Part shown: positions 26,691 to 35,625 of the stretch, piece after piece
Layout of the letters: each line of letters opens with the position of its first letter
Numbering within the stretch: the stretch's first letter is position 1
NCBI GenBank assembly: GCA_963837655.1
Contig: CAWIOK010000003.1
Coordinates: 62,001-126,000 of the forward strand
DNA length: 64,000 bases
Direction: 5' to 3'
DNA from: CAVVSD01 sp963837655
Lineage (GTDB): Bacteria > Actinomycetota > Thermoleophilia > Solirubrobacterales > Solirubrobacteraceae
Program-made: the position numbers and the translations under genes
The notes under the pieces: generated by a model
Told to the model about the DNA's origin: nothing
The model's input: only the letters and a program-made list of their open reading frames with translations
Database searches by the model: none

Positions 26691-27817
26691 CGCCGGAGGT
26701 CGTCTGCTACTTCACGGACAGCGAGGTCGTCGGCGGCGCTGAGATCGCGCTGCTCCAGGGCATCCGCTCGCTCGACCGCGACGCATGGCGGCCGGTGCTC
26801 CTCCACCACGCCGGCGCAGACCTCGCGCCGCTGCTCGAGCCGCTCGCCGACGACGGCGTCCGGCTCGTCGAGGTGCCGCGGGTGCCCGACCGCGGCGGGG
26901 CACCGGGCGTCCCGCGGTTCGTGCGCGCCCTCCGCGCGGTGCGGCCGGCGATCTTCCATGCGCACCAGCGCTGTCCGGGTGTCTGCAAGTTCCCGATCGT
27001 CGGGGCGATCGCCGCGAACGTCCCGGGAATCGTGGCGACGGTGCATGCATTTCCGGACGTCGAGCTGACCCGGCTGGCATCGCTGGAGTGGTCGCTCATC
27101 GCCAGCCGTGTCGACCGCTTCCTGGTGGCGTCCCGGCACGGGAGGGCCGCGCTCGCCCGCGCCATCCCGGGCACCGAGGGGCGCACGGACGTCGTGCCCA
27201 ACGGCATCGACGTCGCCACGTACCGTCGTGCCCCGGATCCCGCCCTGCGAGCGCGGCTCGCGCCCGACCGCACGAGGTACCTGATCCTCGTCTGCGCCCG
27301 ACTGGATCCGGACAAGGGCCACGCGACACTCCTGCGCGCATGCCGCGGCATGGCCGACATCCAGCTCGTGCTGGCGGGCGAGGGCCCAGAGGCGGCATCG
27401 CTCGAGCGACTCGCGGCCGAGCTCGGCATGGCGGACCGCGTCACCGTCCTCGGTTTCCGGGCGGACGTCCCTGAGCTGATGGCGGTGTGCGACATGCTCG
27501 TGCTACCGACGCGCAACGAGGCGTTCGGGCTGGTCCTCCTCGAGGCCATGGCGGCGGGACTGCCCGTGATCTCCACGCGGGTCGGCGGTCCGGAGGAGAT
27601 CATCCGGGACGGCGAGTCCGGGCTGCTCGTCCCGCCCGCCGACGCGCCCGCACTCGCGGGCGCGATCCGCACGATCCGGGAGGACCGCGCGCTGGCCGCG
27701 CGTCTCGCCGGCGCGGGCCGCCGGCAGGTCGAGGCCGACTTCTCGTCCGCTGCGACGACCGCCGCCACCACCTCCGTGTACACCCACGTCCTCGCGGGCC
27801 ATGTCACAGCGCCTTGA
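26687..27817 (+). CDS. Family 4 glycosyltransferase
   Basis: 376 residues from a GTG overlapping the Wzt stop. GT-B fold: 'FTDSEVVGGAEIALLQGIRS' at the N-terminus, 'YLILVCARLDPDKGHATLL' starting the donor half, and the donor motif 'TRNEAFGLVLLEAMAAGLPV' followed by 'GGPEEII'. Highly typical GT4. Its place in the exporter operon suggests it assembles the exported chain. Confidence 0.87.
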   Translation: MTPEVVCYFTDSEVVGGAEIALLQGIRSLDRDAWRPVLLHHAGADLAPLLEPLADDGVRLVEVPRVPDRGGAPGVPRFVRALRAVRPAIFHAHQRCPGVCKFPIVGAIAANVPGIVATVHAFPDVELTRLASLEWSLIASRVDRFLVASRHGRAALARAIPGTEGRTDVVPNGIDVATYRRAPDPALRARLAPDRTRYLILVCARLDPDKGHATLLRACRGMADIQLVLAGEGPEAASLERLAAELGMADRVTVLGFRADVPELMAVCDMLVLPTRNEAFGLVLLEAMAAGLPVISTRVGGPEEIIRDGESGLLVPPADAPALAGAIRTIREDRALAARLAGAGRRQVEADFSSAATTAATTSVYTHVLAGHVTAP

Positions 27818-28628
27818 CACTGACGGCGATGCTCCGGAAGATGGGCCGGTGCCATCGGAGCTCGACGCGCGCCAGCGCATCGCCGAGACCATCGCCGGCG
27901 GCGGGTTCCTGGACGACTGGACCGGCACTTGGATGTCCGGCGCCGAGCTCCTCGTGCTCGACCGCTATCGCGAAGACCTCTCGGGCCGGGTTCTCGAGCT
28001 CGGCATCGGCGGCGGCCGGATCACGCGGCACCTGAGCGAGCTCGCCGCCGACCTGCACGGGATCGACATCGCGGCCGACATGGTCGCCTACTGCCGCGAG
28101 CACTACCGCGGGCAGTTCCAGCAGGAGGACGTTCGCAACCTCTCGACGTGGTCCCCGGACGCCTGGGACGCGGTGCACGCCGGCTACAACTCGTTCGACC
28201 TCCTCACCTACGAGGAGCGCACCAGCCTGCTCGCGGACACCGCGCGGCTCCTGCACCTCGGCGGCATCTTCGTCTTCACCTCGCACAACGCCGCGGTGGC
28301 CCGCCATGTCCGCAGGCCGTGGAGCAGGCCGCCGCTCCACCCGAGGGCCATCGCCGACTGGGCCGCCCGGATGCCGCGCCGGATGGCGAACCTCCGCCGC
28401 CTCGCACCGTTCCAGGAGGAGGGCGACGAGCTGGCGCTGGTGGTCGACGACGCGCAGGAGTTCACCCTGCTGCAGGTCTACATCTCGCGTGACCGCCAGG
28501 AGCGCGACCTCGCGGCGGCGGGCCTCGAGCTCGTCGAGTGCCTGGACGAGGATGGCGGCGTGGTGCCGCGCGGCGCGAGCGGCGAGCGCAGCGGCTCGCT
28601 CATGTACGTTGCGCGTCGCGTGAGCTAG
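27801..28628 (+). CDS. Class I SAM-dependent methyltransferase
   Basis: 275 residues from ATG 27801, overlapping the GT4 gene by 17 bases. SAM-binding motif I is 'RVLELGIGGGRITRHL', the acidic residue of motif II is in 'LHGIDIAADMV', and 'ARLLHLGGIFVFTSHN' is the post-core strand. Methyl capping of a sugar at the chain end would fit a Wzt-type exporter, in which terminal modification controls export; that is inference. It converges with the GT8-like gene, their 3' ends overlapping. Confidence 0.83.
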   Translation: MSQRLDTDGDAPEDGPVPSELDARQRIAETIAGGGFLDDWTGTWMSGAELLVLDRYREDLSGRVLELGIGGGRITRHLSELAADLHGIDIAADMVAYCREHYRGQFQQEDVRNLSTWSPDAWDAVHAGYNSFDLLTYEERTSLLADTARLLHLGGIFVFTSHNAAVARHVRRPWSRPPLHPRAIADWAARMPRRMANLRRLAPFQEEGDELALVVDDAQEFTLLQVYISRDRQERDLAAAGLELVECLDEDGGVVPRGASGERSGSLMYVARRVS

Positions 28629-29734
28629 CCGCCGGAGTCCCATGCCCGCCGGAGGGCACGAACGTCCTGCGCCACGACGCCAGGCGTCTCGAGCGCGCGG
28701 ACGCGACGCCGGAGGCGCTGGCTCCGGCCCCACGGGATGTCGTCCGGCGACGGGGGCGTACGACCCTGCGACTCCGCGAACACGACGTGCTCGCGATAGC
28801 GTCGGCGCTCGTCGGGCGTGAGGCGCCGTCCGCCCGGCGTGACGTCGAGCCCATACGCTGCGCCGGCGTACCGCTCGTAGCCCGCGCGGAGGAGATCCTC
28901 GACGTACTCGTCCTCAAGTCGCCGAGTCGCGGCGAGGAGCGTCGCGTCGCGCGCGACAGGGTGCTCCTCGGAGTGCAGGAGCTGCGGTTGCGAGCCCCTG
29001 CCGGCGATCGGCCGGACGCCCGAGTAGTGCATCAGCACCAAGCGCTCGTCGCCCACGCACCAGACTTCGTCGACATAGCGAAGTTGCCGCTCGTCGAGAT
29101 TCCACCACCCCACGTTGTACGTCGGGTCCCTGAAGATGTCGAGATCGAAATAGCCCGGTGCGAGGTCGGCGATGCGCTGATCGACCCAGAACCAGTTGCG
29201 GTAGTCGGCCAGGCAGTCCCGACGCAGGCGGCTCTCCCACCACAGCAGGAACGGATGTGAGGCATCGGTCGCACCGACGAAGCCCGTGTTGTAGGTGCCG
29301 TAGATCAGCAGGGTACCTTCGAACAGCCCCCGGCGCTCGTAGGCGGGGGGCACGACGCGGTGTGGCGTGAGCAGTGTCCCCGTCTGGTTGCGCAGACAGG
29401 TCAGCGCGGCGGTCATCGGCCCGAACAGACGCATGTCAGGGTCCAGGAACACGACGGTGTCCGACGACCGCAACGCGTGCATGAGAAGCGCCGGCTTGAG
29501 CGCAGTGGCGAACTCGATCGGCGTGTAGATCCCCTGCAAGATCTCGAGCTCGAGCTGGTCCGCGACAACGTCGGCGGGCCGCACGATCTCCGCGTGCTCC
29601 AAGGGCTCCTTCTCACCGTCGAGGAGGAGGACGAGCCGCGATGCCTCCGGGTGGTGCGTTGCCACGGACTCCATCAGCACGCTCGCGAACGGCAGGTAGC
29701 TTCGCGTCACCGTGGTGACGACCGTCATGGTCAC
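28625..29734 (-). CDS. GT8-like glycosyltransferase (paralogue of the gene at 22067)
   Basis: 369 residues. The layout mirrors the 22067 protein: 'VVTTVTRSYLPFASVLMES' start, 'ATALKPALLMHALRSSDTVV', metal site LDPDMRLF, 'YGTYNTGFVGA' and 'FWVDQRIADLAPGYF'. These define retaining GT-A transferases related to family 8. The C-terminal third is unassigned. Preceded by a 79-base gap separating it from the GNAT gene; it could share that transcript. Confidence 0.8.
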   Translation of the reverse strand: MTMTVVTTVTRSYLPFASVLMESVATHHPEASRLVLLLDGEKEPLEHAEIVRPADVVADQLELEILQGIYTPIEFATALKPALLMHALRSSDTVVFLDPDMRLFGPMTAALTCLRNQTGTLLTPHRVVPPAYERRGLFEGTLLIYGTYNTGFVGATDASHPFLLWWESRLRRDCLADYRNWFWVDQRIADLAPGYFDLDIFRDPTYNVGWWNLDERQLRYVDEVWCVGDERLVLMHYSGVRPIAGRGSQPQLLHSEEHPVARDATLLAATRRLEDEYVEDLLRAGYERYAGAAYGLDVTPGGRRLTPDERRRYREHVVFAESQGRTPPSPDDIPWGRSQRLRRRVRALETPGVVAQDVRALRRAWDSGG

Positions 29735-29813
29735 CGTCCGCTCCTTCCGTCGCTCGACGGCACGATCGTAGCCGTCGGCAGATGGGGCGACCTCCGGGTC
29801 TCGTCAGCCCGCC

Positions 29814-30839
29814 TCAGCGCCGCCAGGCCGGCAGCCGACTCAACATCCGGTACGCGCGGCCCACGGGCGACGGGTTCGCGAGGCGCGCCACGTAGCCGGG
29901 CACGACCTCGAAGCCCAGGGACCGCTTGTACTTCTGGGCGCCCGGACCCATGTCGATCGCGTGCAGACCGCGACGGAGGCTTTCGACGACCGTATCGATG
30001 GTGAGCAGGATGCCCGGCGCAAGCGAGGACGCAGAGGGTTCCCAGCCGATTGCGTAGGGGAACATCACGCCGCGGTGGACGACGTTGATGCCGACGGCGA
30101 CGCGATCGTCGCCCTTGCGGACCTCGACGACGTCGAGCTCCGCATCACCCTCGGTCGCCGCGCGCAGGAGCTCGAGCGCCTGCGCATCGACGGCGCTCGT
30201 GATGCCAGCCTCAGTGGCCCGCGCCCGGTGGAACGCCAGGAAGTCCACGAGCGCATCGTCGATGTCGGACCCCTGGACGCGCTGCAGCGCGACACCCGCC
30301 TCCGCGCTGCGGCGCAGCCGCCGGCGGACCTCGTTGCGATCCCGCTCGGAGAGGGTGGCGAGGTGGTCGTCGAACGACGCCGGCAGCGTGAGATACGTCC
30401 CGTGGGTCGTCTCGAGCTCCGCACCGGCCAGCGGACGGATCGCGTCGTCCACTCCGCTCGCCTCGAACGTCGCCCACATGTGTCGGTGGGTGTCCAGCCA
30501 TCGCGCGAACGCCGCCCACGTCGCGGCGGCGGACCCGGAAGCGCACAGCGGACGCCGCGTCGGGCTCAGATCCCCGCCCGCGAAGAGGAGGTTACGTACG
30601 CGATCGCGTGTCAGGAGCCCGAGCGCGACCGTCCGGTCGTCCTCGTCGGCGGCGCGTGCGAGGTGCAGTCCGGAGGGCTGCAACACCCGCACCCAGGCCG
30701 TGAGCCAGTCGTAGGACACCGACAGCTTCGGCCGCTCGGCCTGCGACTCGAGCTCGCTCCACGTGTCGCGCCAAGCCGGCAGCTCCGCCGCCGTCACCGG
30801 GACGAGCGTGAGCCGCAGCTCTCCCCCGTCAGAGCCCAC
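29814..30839 (-). CDS. CelD/FemAB-like GNAT acyltransferase
   Basis: 341 residues from GTG 30839, which lies within the end of the deacetylase gene; an ATG at 30881 would add 14 residues. The C-terminal half has the duplicated-GNAT pattern of the CelD/BcsL-type acetyltransferase family: 'SERDRNEVRRRLRRSAEAGV', 'FLAFHRARATEAG' and 'LHAIDMGPGAQKYKRSLGFE', the last being typical of this family in exopolysaccharide loci. It may acylate a sugar or transfer an amino-acyl group. Coupled to the polysaccharide deacetylase. Confidence 0.78.
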   Translation of the reverse strand: MGSDGGELRLTLVPVTAAELPAWRDTWSELESQAERPKLSVSYDWLTAWVRVLQPSGLHLARAADEDDRTVALGLLTRDRVRNLLFAGGDLSPTRRPLCASGSAAATWAAFARWLDTHRHMWATFEASGVDDAIRPLAGAELETTHGTYLTLPASFDDHLATLSERDRNEVRRRLRRSAEAGVALQRVQGSDIDDALVDFLAFHRARATEAGITSAVDAQALELLRAATEGDAELDVVEVRKGDDRVAVGINVVHRGVMFPYAIGWEPSASSLAPGILLTIDTVVESLRRGLHAIDMGPGAQKYKRSLGFEVVPGYVARLANPSPVGRAYRMLSRLPAWRR

Positions 30840-31854
30840 GACGCAGCCACCACTCGAGACGTCGCTCGAACTCGTCCCCATCCCAGTCGCGGATGCCCAC
30901 CCGCGGGAGCTGGTGGACGCGGCTCGTCCGCGAGACCGCCAGGTCACGCACGACGCCGGCCGAGGAGAAGCCGGCGTCCCGGACGATGCGGACGGACGCG
31001 GGGTCGAAGTCGGCGTGCTCGCCGAACGGATACGCGAAGCTCGCGACCTCGCGGCCGGTGATCTCCTCGAGCATCTCCTTCCCGCCCCGGATCTCGCGTT
31101 CCTGCTCCGCGGCACCGAGCTCCGCGAGTCGCGGATGGCTGAGGGTGTGTGCGCCGATCTCCACCGTCCCGCCGCTGGCGAGTCCCCGCACCTCGTCCCG
31201 AGACAGCATGCGGTGCGACGGGCGTGTCGCCCGATCGATGCCCGCGGACGCGAAGAGCTCCGCCAGCACCTCGTCGTGCACGCCGCGCGCCAACGACTGC
31301 ATCGCGCCCAGCAGCGAGACGAACGCCGCCTGGCGGGGCGTCGGTGGCGGGTCGTTGATGCTCCACGAGGAGTCCGGGACTGCGCGCGCGGCCGCGTCGC
31401 CAAGATCGTACGACCAGCGCAGCTGCGGATGATCGACCTCTAGGCGGCGGGGGAGGTCCCCCGGCTCGAGCAGCAGCTGCTCGACCTGCTTCCACCAGAA
31501 CTCGTGCGGCGCGTCGAGGGCGCCGGCGGTCACATAGATCGTCGCAGGCACGTCGTGGCGCTCGAGGGCCGGGACGCCGTGCAGGCGGTTGTCGGCGTAG
31601 CCGTCGTCGAACGTCACCGCCACGGCGCGGTCGGGGACGCGCCGCGCCCTCAGCGCCGCGACCAGATCGGCGAGCGGAAGAGGACGGGAGGACGCGCGAA
31701 GGACCGCCAGGTGCTGGTCGAAACGCCCAGGGGCGACCGCGAGGTTCCACGGGTCGACCACGGGGTCGTCGATGCGGTGGTAGAGCAGGATGAGCGCCCG
31801 GTTCCCCGGTTCGAAGCGCCGGAGAAGCCTGCGGGTCCGCGTCAGGCGATGCAC
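30829..31854 (-). CDS. Polysaccharide deacetylase (NodB/CE4 domain)
   Basis: 341 residues from GTG 31854. CE4 motif 1 is 'VTFDDGYADNR' (Asp-Asp for catalysis and metal) and motif 2 is the HTLSH zinc site in 'IGAHTLSHPRL'. 'ASFAYPFGEHADFD' is the later conserved strand. It removes N- or O-acetyl groups from a polymer or lipid-linked intermediate. The N-terminus lacks a clear signal peptide from this start. The longer open frame upstream (to 33354) is antisense to the flippase gene and not coding. The codon at 'VSTYF' is GTC, so it cannot be the start. Confidence 0.82.
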   Translation of the reverse strand: MHRLTRTRRLLRRFEPGNRALILLYHRIDDPVVDPWNLAVAPGRFDQHLAVLRASSRPLPLADLVAALRARRVPDRAVAVTFDDGYADNRLHGVPALERHDVPATIYVTAGALDAPHEFWWKQVEQLLLEPGDLPRRLEVDHPQLRWSYDLGDAAARAVPDSSWSINDPPPTPRQAAFVSLLGAMQSLARGVHDEVLAELFASAGIDRATRPSHRMLSRDEVRGLASGGTVEIGAHTLSHPRLAELGAAEQEREIRGGKEMLEEITGREVASFAYPFGEHADFDPASVRIVRDAGFSSAGVVRDLAVSRTSRVHQLPRVGIRDWDGDEFERRLEWWLRRGL

Positions 31855-31980
31855 GGGGACGACGAAGGCTAGACGAAAATACGTCGAGACCCCTCGCCTC
31901 ACCCCGGATTCCGGACCTATCCTTGCAACGATGCACCGGCCCGCCCCACGGCAGCGACGGACGTCCGCCGAGGGCCGGGG

Positions 31981-33456
31981 GTGAGTCGGGACACCTCGCC
32001 GGTCGTCGCCGTCCGCGCGTCCGGCGCCGATGTGCTCGACACCGAGGAGGGCGCGAGCCGGGCGATCCGCGGCGCGGCGCTGCGCACCCTCGGCTACGGG
32101 GTCGGCATGCTCGCGAGCGTCGTGTCCGTGCCGTTCATGATCCGGCACCTCGGCGTGGTCCAGTACGGCTACTACGTCACCGTCGCATCGGTCATGGCGC
32201 TCATCCAGGGCGTGACCGAAGCGGGTCTCACGAACCTCGGCGTCCGGGAGTTCGCGGTGCGCAGCGGACGGCACCGTGACCACTTCCTGCGCAACCTCCT
32301 GGGGCTGCGCATCGCGCTGACGTTCGTCGGCGTGGTCGGGTTCGCCGTGATCGCCGCGGCGACCGGCGCGGAGCCCATCGTCGTGACCGGCACGATCATC
32401 TCCGGCATCGGGCTGTTCCTGCTCGTGACCCAGCAGAGCTACGCCGTCGCGTTGTCCGGGTCGCTGCGCCTCGGCTGGGTGGCGGTCCTCGAGCTGATCC
32501 GGCAGGTCTCGCTCAGCGCCGGGATGCTCGCTCTGGTGGTGCTCGGCGGGCAGCTCGTCGGCTTCTTCTGGATCACCGTGGTGTCCTCGGCCCTGGTGAT
32601 GCTCACGACCTTCGCGCTCATGCGGCGGGAGCGTCACCTCGCCCCCGGGTGGGATCTCGCGATGTGGAAGGAACTGCTCCGCGAGACGCTGCCCTTCGCG
32701 TGCGCGGTGGCGGCGACGACCGTCTACACACGCGTGACGGTGGTGCTGCTCTCCTATGCGTCGACGGCCGTGGAGACCGGGCTGTACTCGGCCGCCAGCC
32801 GCATCGTCGACGTGGTGGACATGATTCCGCTCCTCCTCGTGTCGTCCACGTTCCCGATCATCGCCCGCGCAGCGCGTCACGATCGGGGTCGCCTGACCTA
32901 CGCGCTGCGCCGGCAGTTCGAGATCGCGCTCGTCGCGGGGACAGCGCTCGCGTTGGCGCTCGGGATCACGGCGCCGTTCGCGATAGCCGTCATCGCCGGC
33001 CCGGACTTCGACGCATCCGTGAAGGTCCTGCAGATCCTGTCGGTCGGGCTCGTGACCGGTTTCGTCGTCGAAGCGTCGCTGCTCACGCTGCTCTCGATGC
33101 GCCGCTACCGCGAGACGGTGACGGTCAACGTACTCGCGGCGGTCGTCTCGGTCGTCGCCGCCATCGTGCTCGGCAGAGCCCACGGCGCTGTCGGCGGCGC
33201 GATCGCGACCGTGGGCGCGGAAGGCATGCTCGCGCTCGCCTGCGTCGTGGTGTTGTTTCGCGACCCGACGACGCACTTGGATCTTCGCGTCGTCCCGAAG
33301 GTGCTGGTCGCCGCGGCCGTCGCGCTCGTGCCGGTGCTGTTGATCGACGCCCATCCCCTCGTGGTCGCGACCGTGTCGCTGGCGTGCTACGGGGCGGTCG
33401 TGCTCGCGCTTCGCGCCATCCCGCGTGACATCGGGCGCGCGCTGCTCCGGCGATAG
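31981..33456 (+). CDS. Wzx-type polysaccharide flippase (MOP superfamily)
   Basis: 491 residues from GTG 31981, with about 12-14 membrane helices. 'ALRTLGYGVGMLASVVSVPF' followed by 'RHLGVVQYGYYVTVASVMAL' is the classic Wzx/polysaccharide-synthesis N-terminus. It would flip undecaprenyl-linked repeat units. The same locus also carries a Wzm/Wzt ABC exporter, so two export routes seem to coexist. Its stop codon is directly adjacent to that of the convergent xanthine dehydrogenase gene. Confidence 0.87.
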   Translation: MSRDTSPVVAVRASGADVLDTEEGASRAIRGAALRTLGYGVGMLASVVSVPFMIRHLGVVQYGYYVTVASVMALIQGVTEAGLTNLGVREFAVRSGRHRDHFLRNLLGLRIALTFVGVVGFAVIAAATGAEPIVVTGTIISGIGLFLLVTQQSYAVALSGSLRLGWVAVLELIRQVSLSAGMLALVVLGGQLVGFFWITVVSSALVMLTTFALMRRERHLAPGWDLAMWKELLRETLPFACAVAATTVYTRVTVVLLSYASTAVETGLYSAASRIVDVVDMIPLLLVSSTFPIIARAARHDRGRLTYALRRQFEIALVAGTALALALGITAPFAIAVIAGPDFDASVKVLQILSVGLVTGFVVEASLLTLLSMRRYRETVTVNVLAAVVSVVAAIVLGRAHGAVGGAIATVGAEGMLALACVVVLFRDPTTHLDLRVVPKVLVAAAVALVPVLLIDAHPLVVATVSLACYGAVVLALRAIPRDIGRALLRR

Positions 33457-35625
33457 CTACCCCGCCAGGTCCCCCGGCCGCACCGGCACCCGCGCCAGCG
33501 CCCGCCCCGTCGCCGCACGGAGCGCCGCGAGGACAGCCGGGGTCGAGGAGATCGACGGCATCTCCCCCACGCCCCGCAGCCCGTACGGCGCGTCGGGGTG
33601 GCCGAGCTCGAGGATGAGCGTCGGGACCGAGGCAGCGTCCATCGTCGTCGGGATGCGATAGGCGCCGAAGCTGGGGTTCCGGACGACGCCGCCCTCCGCG
33701 ACGAGCTCCTCCGTCAACGCGAGGCCCAGGCCCTGGATCGTCCCGCCGTGCAGCTGGCCCTCCAGCGCGAGCGGGTTCACGGCCAGGCCGACGTCCTGGG
33801 CGCAGGCCAGCTCGACGACGCGCGCCAGGCCCAGCTCGACGTCCACGTCGACGACCGCGCGGTGCGCGACGAACGCGAAGCCGGCGTGGGTGTCGCCCTG
33901 TCCGGTCACCGGGTCCATCGGGTGCGTCGGCGGGTGGCGGTACGTCCGCTCGGCCTCGATCACCCCGCCCTCGGGCAGCCCGTCGAGCTCGGCGGCGACC
34001 GCCCGGCACGCCGCCTGCACGGCCCCGCCGACGATCCATGTCAGCCGCGACGCCGATGCGGAGCCTGCCATGGCGATCCGCGTGTCCGCAGTCTGCACGG
34101 TCACGTCGGCGATCCCCAGCTCGGTCCGCGCGATCTGCTCCTGGACGCCGAGCACGCCCTGGCCCACCTCCGTCGCGGCGGTGTAGACGGTCGCCGACAG
34201 GCGCCCATCCATGCGCTGCACCCGCACCCGCGCGGTCGCCGGGTCGTCGTAGCCCTCCGAGAACGCGATGTTCTTGAACCCGGCGGCGTAGCCCACGGCG
34301 CGGACCACGCCCTCGCCGTCGGTCGCCCGGAAGGCGCCGCCGGGCAGCGCGCGCGGGTCCCCGTCGCGGGCGGGCATCGGCAGCGCCGCCAGGCGCTCGA
34401 GCATCTCCGGCACCGCGACGGGACCGCGGACCGCCTGCCCCGTCGGGAGCCGGCCGCCTTCGGGAAGCGCGTTGCGGACCCGCAGCTCGACCGGATCGAT
34501 CCCCAGCGCGGCGGCGAGGCGGTCCATCTGCGCCTCGTAGCCGATGGCCACCTGCACCGCGCCGAAGCCGCGCATCGCGCCGCTGGGCGGGTTGTTGGTG
34601 TACGCCACGGTCGCCTCGATGCGCGCGTTGGGCACCGCGTAGGGGCCGCAGCCGAGCGTCGCGGCGTTGGCGATCACGGCGGTCGAGCTCGACGCGTACG
34701 CACCGCCGTCCAGGATGAGGCGCAACCGGACCGCGATCAGGCGCCCGTCGCGGTCGGCGACGTGCTCGTACTCCATGTGCGCGGGGTGACGGTGCACGTG
34801 GCCGACGAAGGACTCCTCGCGGCCGTAGACCATCTTCACCGGCCGCCCCGTCGCGAGGGCGAGCATGCACGCGTGCAGCTGCATCGAGAGGTCCTCGCGC
34901 GCGCCGAACGCGCCCCCGACGCCGGCCAGGATCAGCCGCACCTTCTCCGGCGGGAGCCCGAGCCCGGCCGCGACCTGGTCGCGGTCGGTGTGCAGGTACT
35001 GCGTCGCGATGTGCAGATCGATGCCGCCCCGGCCGTCGGGCACGGCGAGCCCGGACTCGGGCCCCAGGAACGCCTGGTCCTGGCGGCCGACGTCGTAGGT
35101 GCCGCGCACGACGACCGGCCCGGTCGCCTCCGTGTCGCCGTGGCGGATGTGGACCGTCCGCAGGTCGTTGCCGCCGGCGTGGACGGGCGTGGCGCCCGGC
35201 TCGACCGCGGCGACCGGATCGACGACGGGCTCCTCGACCTCGTAGTCGACCGCGATGCTCGCCGCTGCCGCCCGTGCCGCCTCGGGGTCGTCGGCGGCGA
35301 CGAGGGCGACGGGCTCGCCGTGGTGGCGGACCCGGTCGATCGCCAGGACCGGCTGGTCGGCCAGCACGCTGCCGATGAGCGGATCGCCGGGCACGTCCTC
35401 ATGCGTGAGGACGGCACGCACGCCCCGCGCGGCACGGGCGCCCCGCGTGTCCATCGCCCGGATGCGCGCAGAGGGATGCGGGCTGCGCAGCGTGACACCG
35501 AAGAGCATCCCGTCGACGCGCAGATCCGACGAGTAGGCGAACTCGCCGGTGACCTTCGCGCGGCCGTCGGAGCGCGGCAGGCGCTCGCCGACCCCGCCGG
35601 TCGTCCGGGGTGCGACGGTGGTCAC
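33457..35625 (-). CDS. Xanthine dehydrogenase-type molybdenum-binding subunit
   Basis: 722 residues from the GTG at 35625, which overlaps the deaminase stop. The N-terminal 'GRAKVTGEFAYSSDL' and Mo-cofactor motifs 'GVGGAFGARED' and 'AMRGFGAVQ' are present, and the catalytic Glu near the C-terminus is in 'LRGVGEMPSISSTP'. This is the large subunit of the three-subunit xanthine dehydrogenase/CO-dehydrogenase family. The [2Fe-2S] and FAD subunits are in the same operon. With the neighbouring uricase pathway, conversion of hypoxanthine/xanthine to urate is the likely reaction. Confidence 0.88.
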   Translation of the reverse strand: MTTVAPRTTGGVGERLPRSDGRAKVTGEFAYSSDLRVDGMLFGVTLRSPHPSARIRAMDTRGARAARGVRAVLTHEDVPGDPLIGSVLADQPVLAIDRVRHHGEPVALVAADDPEAARAAAASIAVDYEVEEPVVDPVAAVEPGATPVHAGGNDLRTVHIRHGDTEATGPVVVRGTYDVGRQDQAFLGPESGLAVPDGRGGIDLHIATQYLHTDRDQVAAGLGLPPEKVRLILAGVGGAFGAREDLSMQLHACMLALATGRPVKMVYGREESFVGHVHRHPAHMEYEHVADRDGRLIAVRLRLILDGGAYASSSTAVIANAATLGCGPYAVPNARIEATVAYTNNPPSGAMRGFGAVQVAIGYEAQMDRLAAALGIDPVELRVRNALPEGGRLPTGQAVRGPVAVPEMLERLAALPMPARDGDPRALPGGAFRATDGEGVVRAVGYAAGFKNIAFSEGYDDPATARVRVQRMDGRLSATVYTAATEVGQGVLGVQEQIARTELGIADVTVQTADTRIAMAGSASASRLTWIVGGAVQAACRAVAAELDGLPEGGVIEAERTYRHPPTHPMDPVTGQGDTHAGFAFVAHRAVVDVDVELGLARVVELACAQDVGLAVNPLALEGQLHGGTIQGLGLALTEELVAEGGVVRNPSFGAYRIPTTMDAASVPTLILELGHPDAPYGLRGVGEMPSISSTPAVLAALRAATGRALARVPVRPGDLAG

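Noticed and set aside
31855..33354. Upstream extension of the deacetylase frame across the flippase gene
   Set aside because: It is antisense to the Wzx gene, and its residues (His/Asp/Arg repeats) are typical of an antisense frame; the NodB protein needs only the part below 31854.
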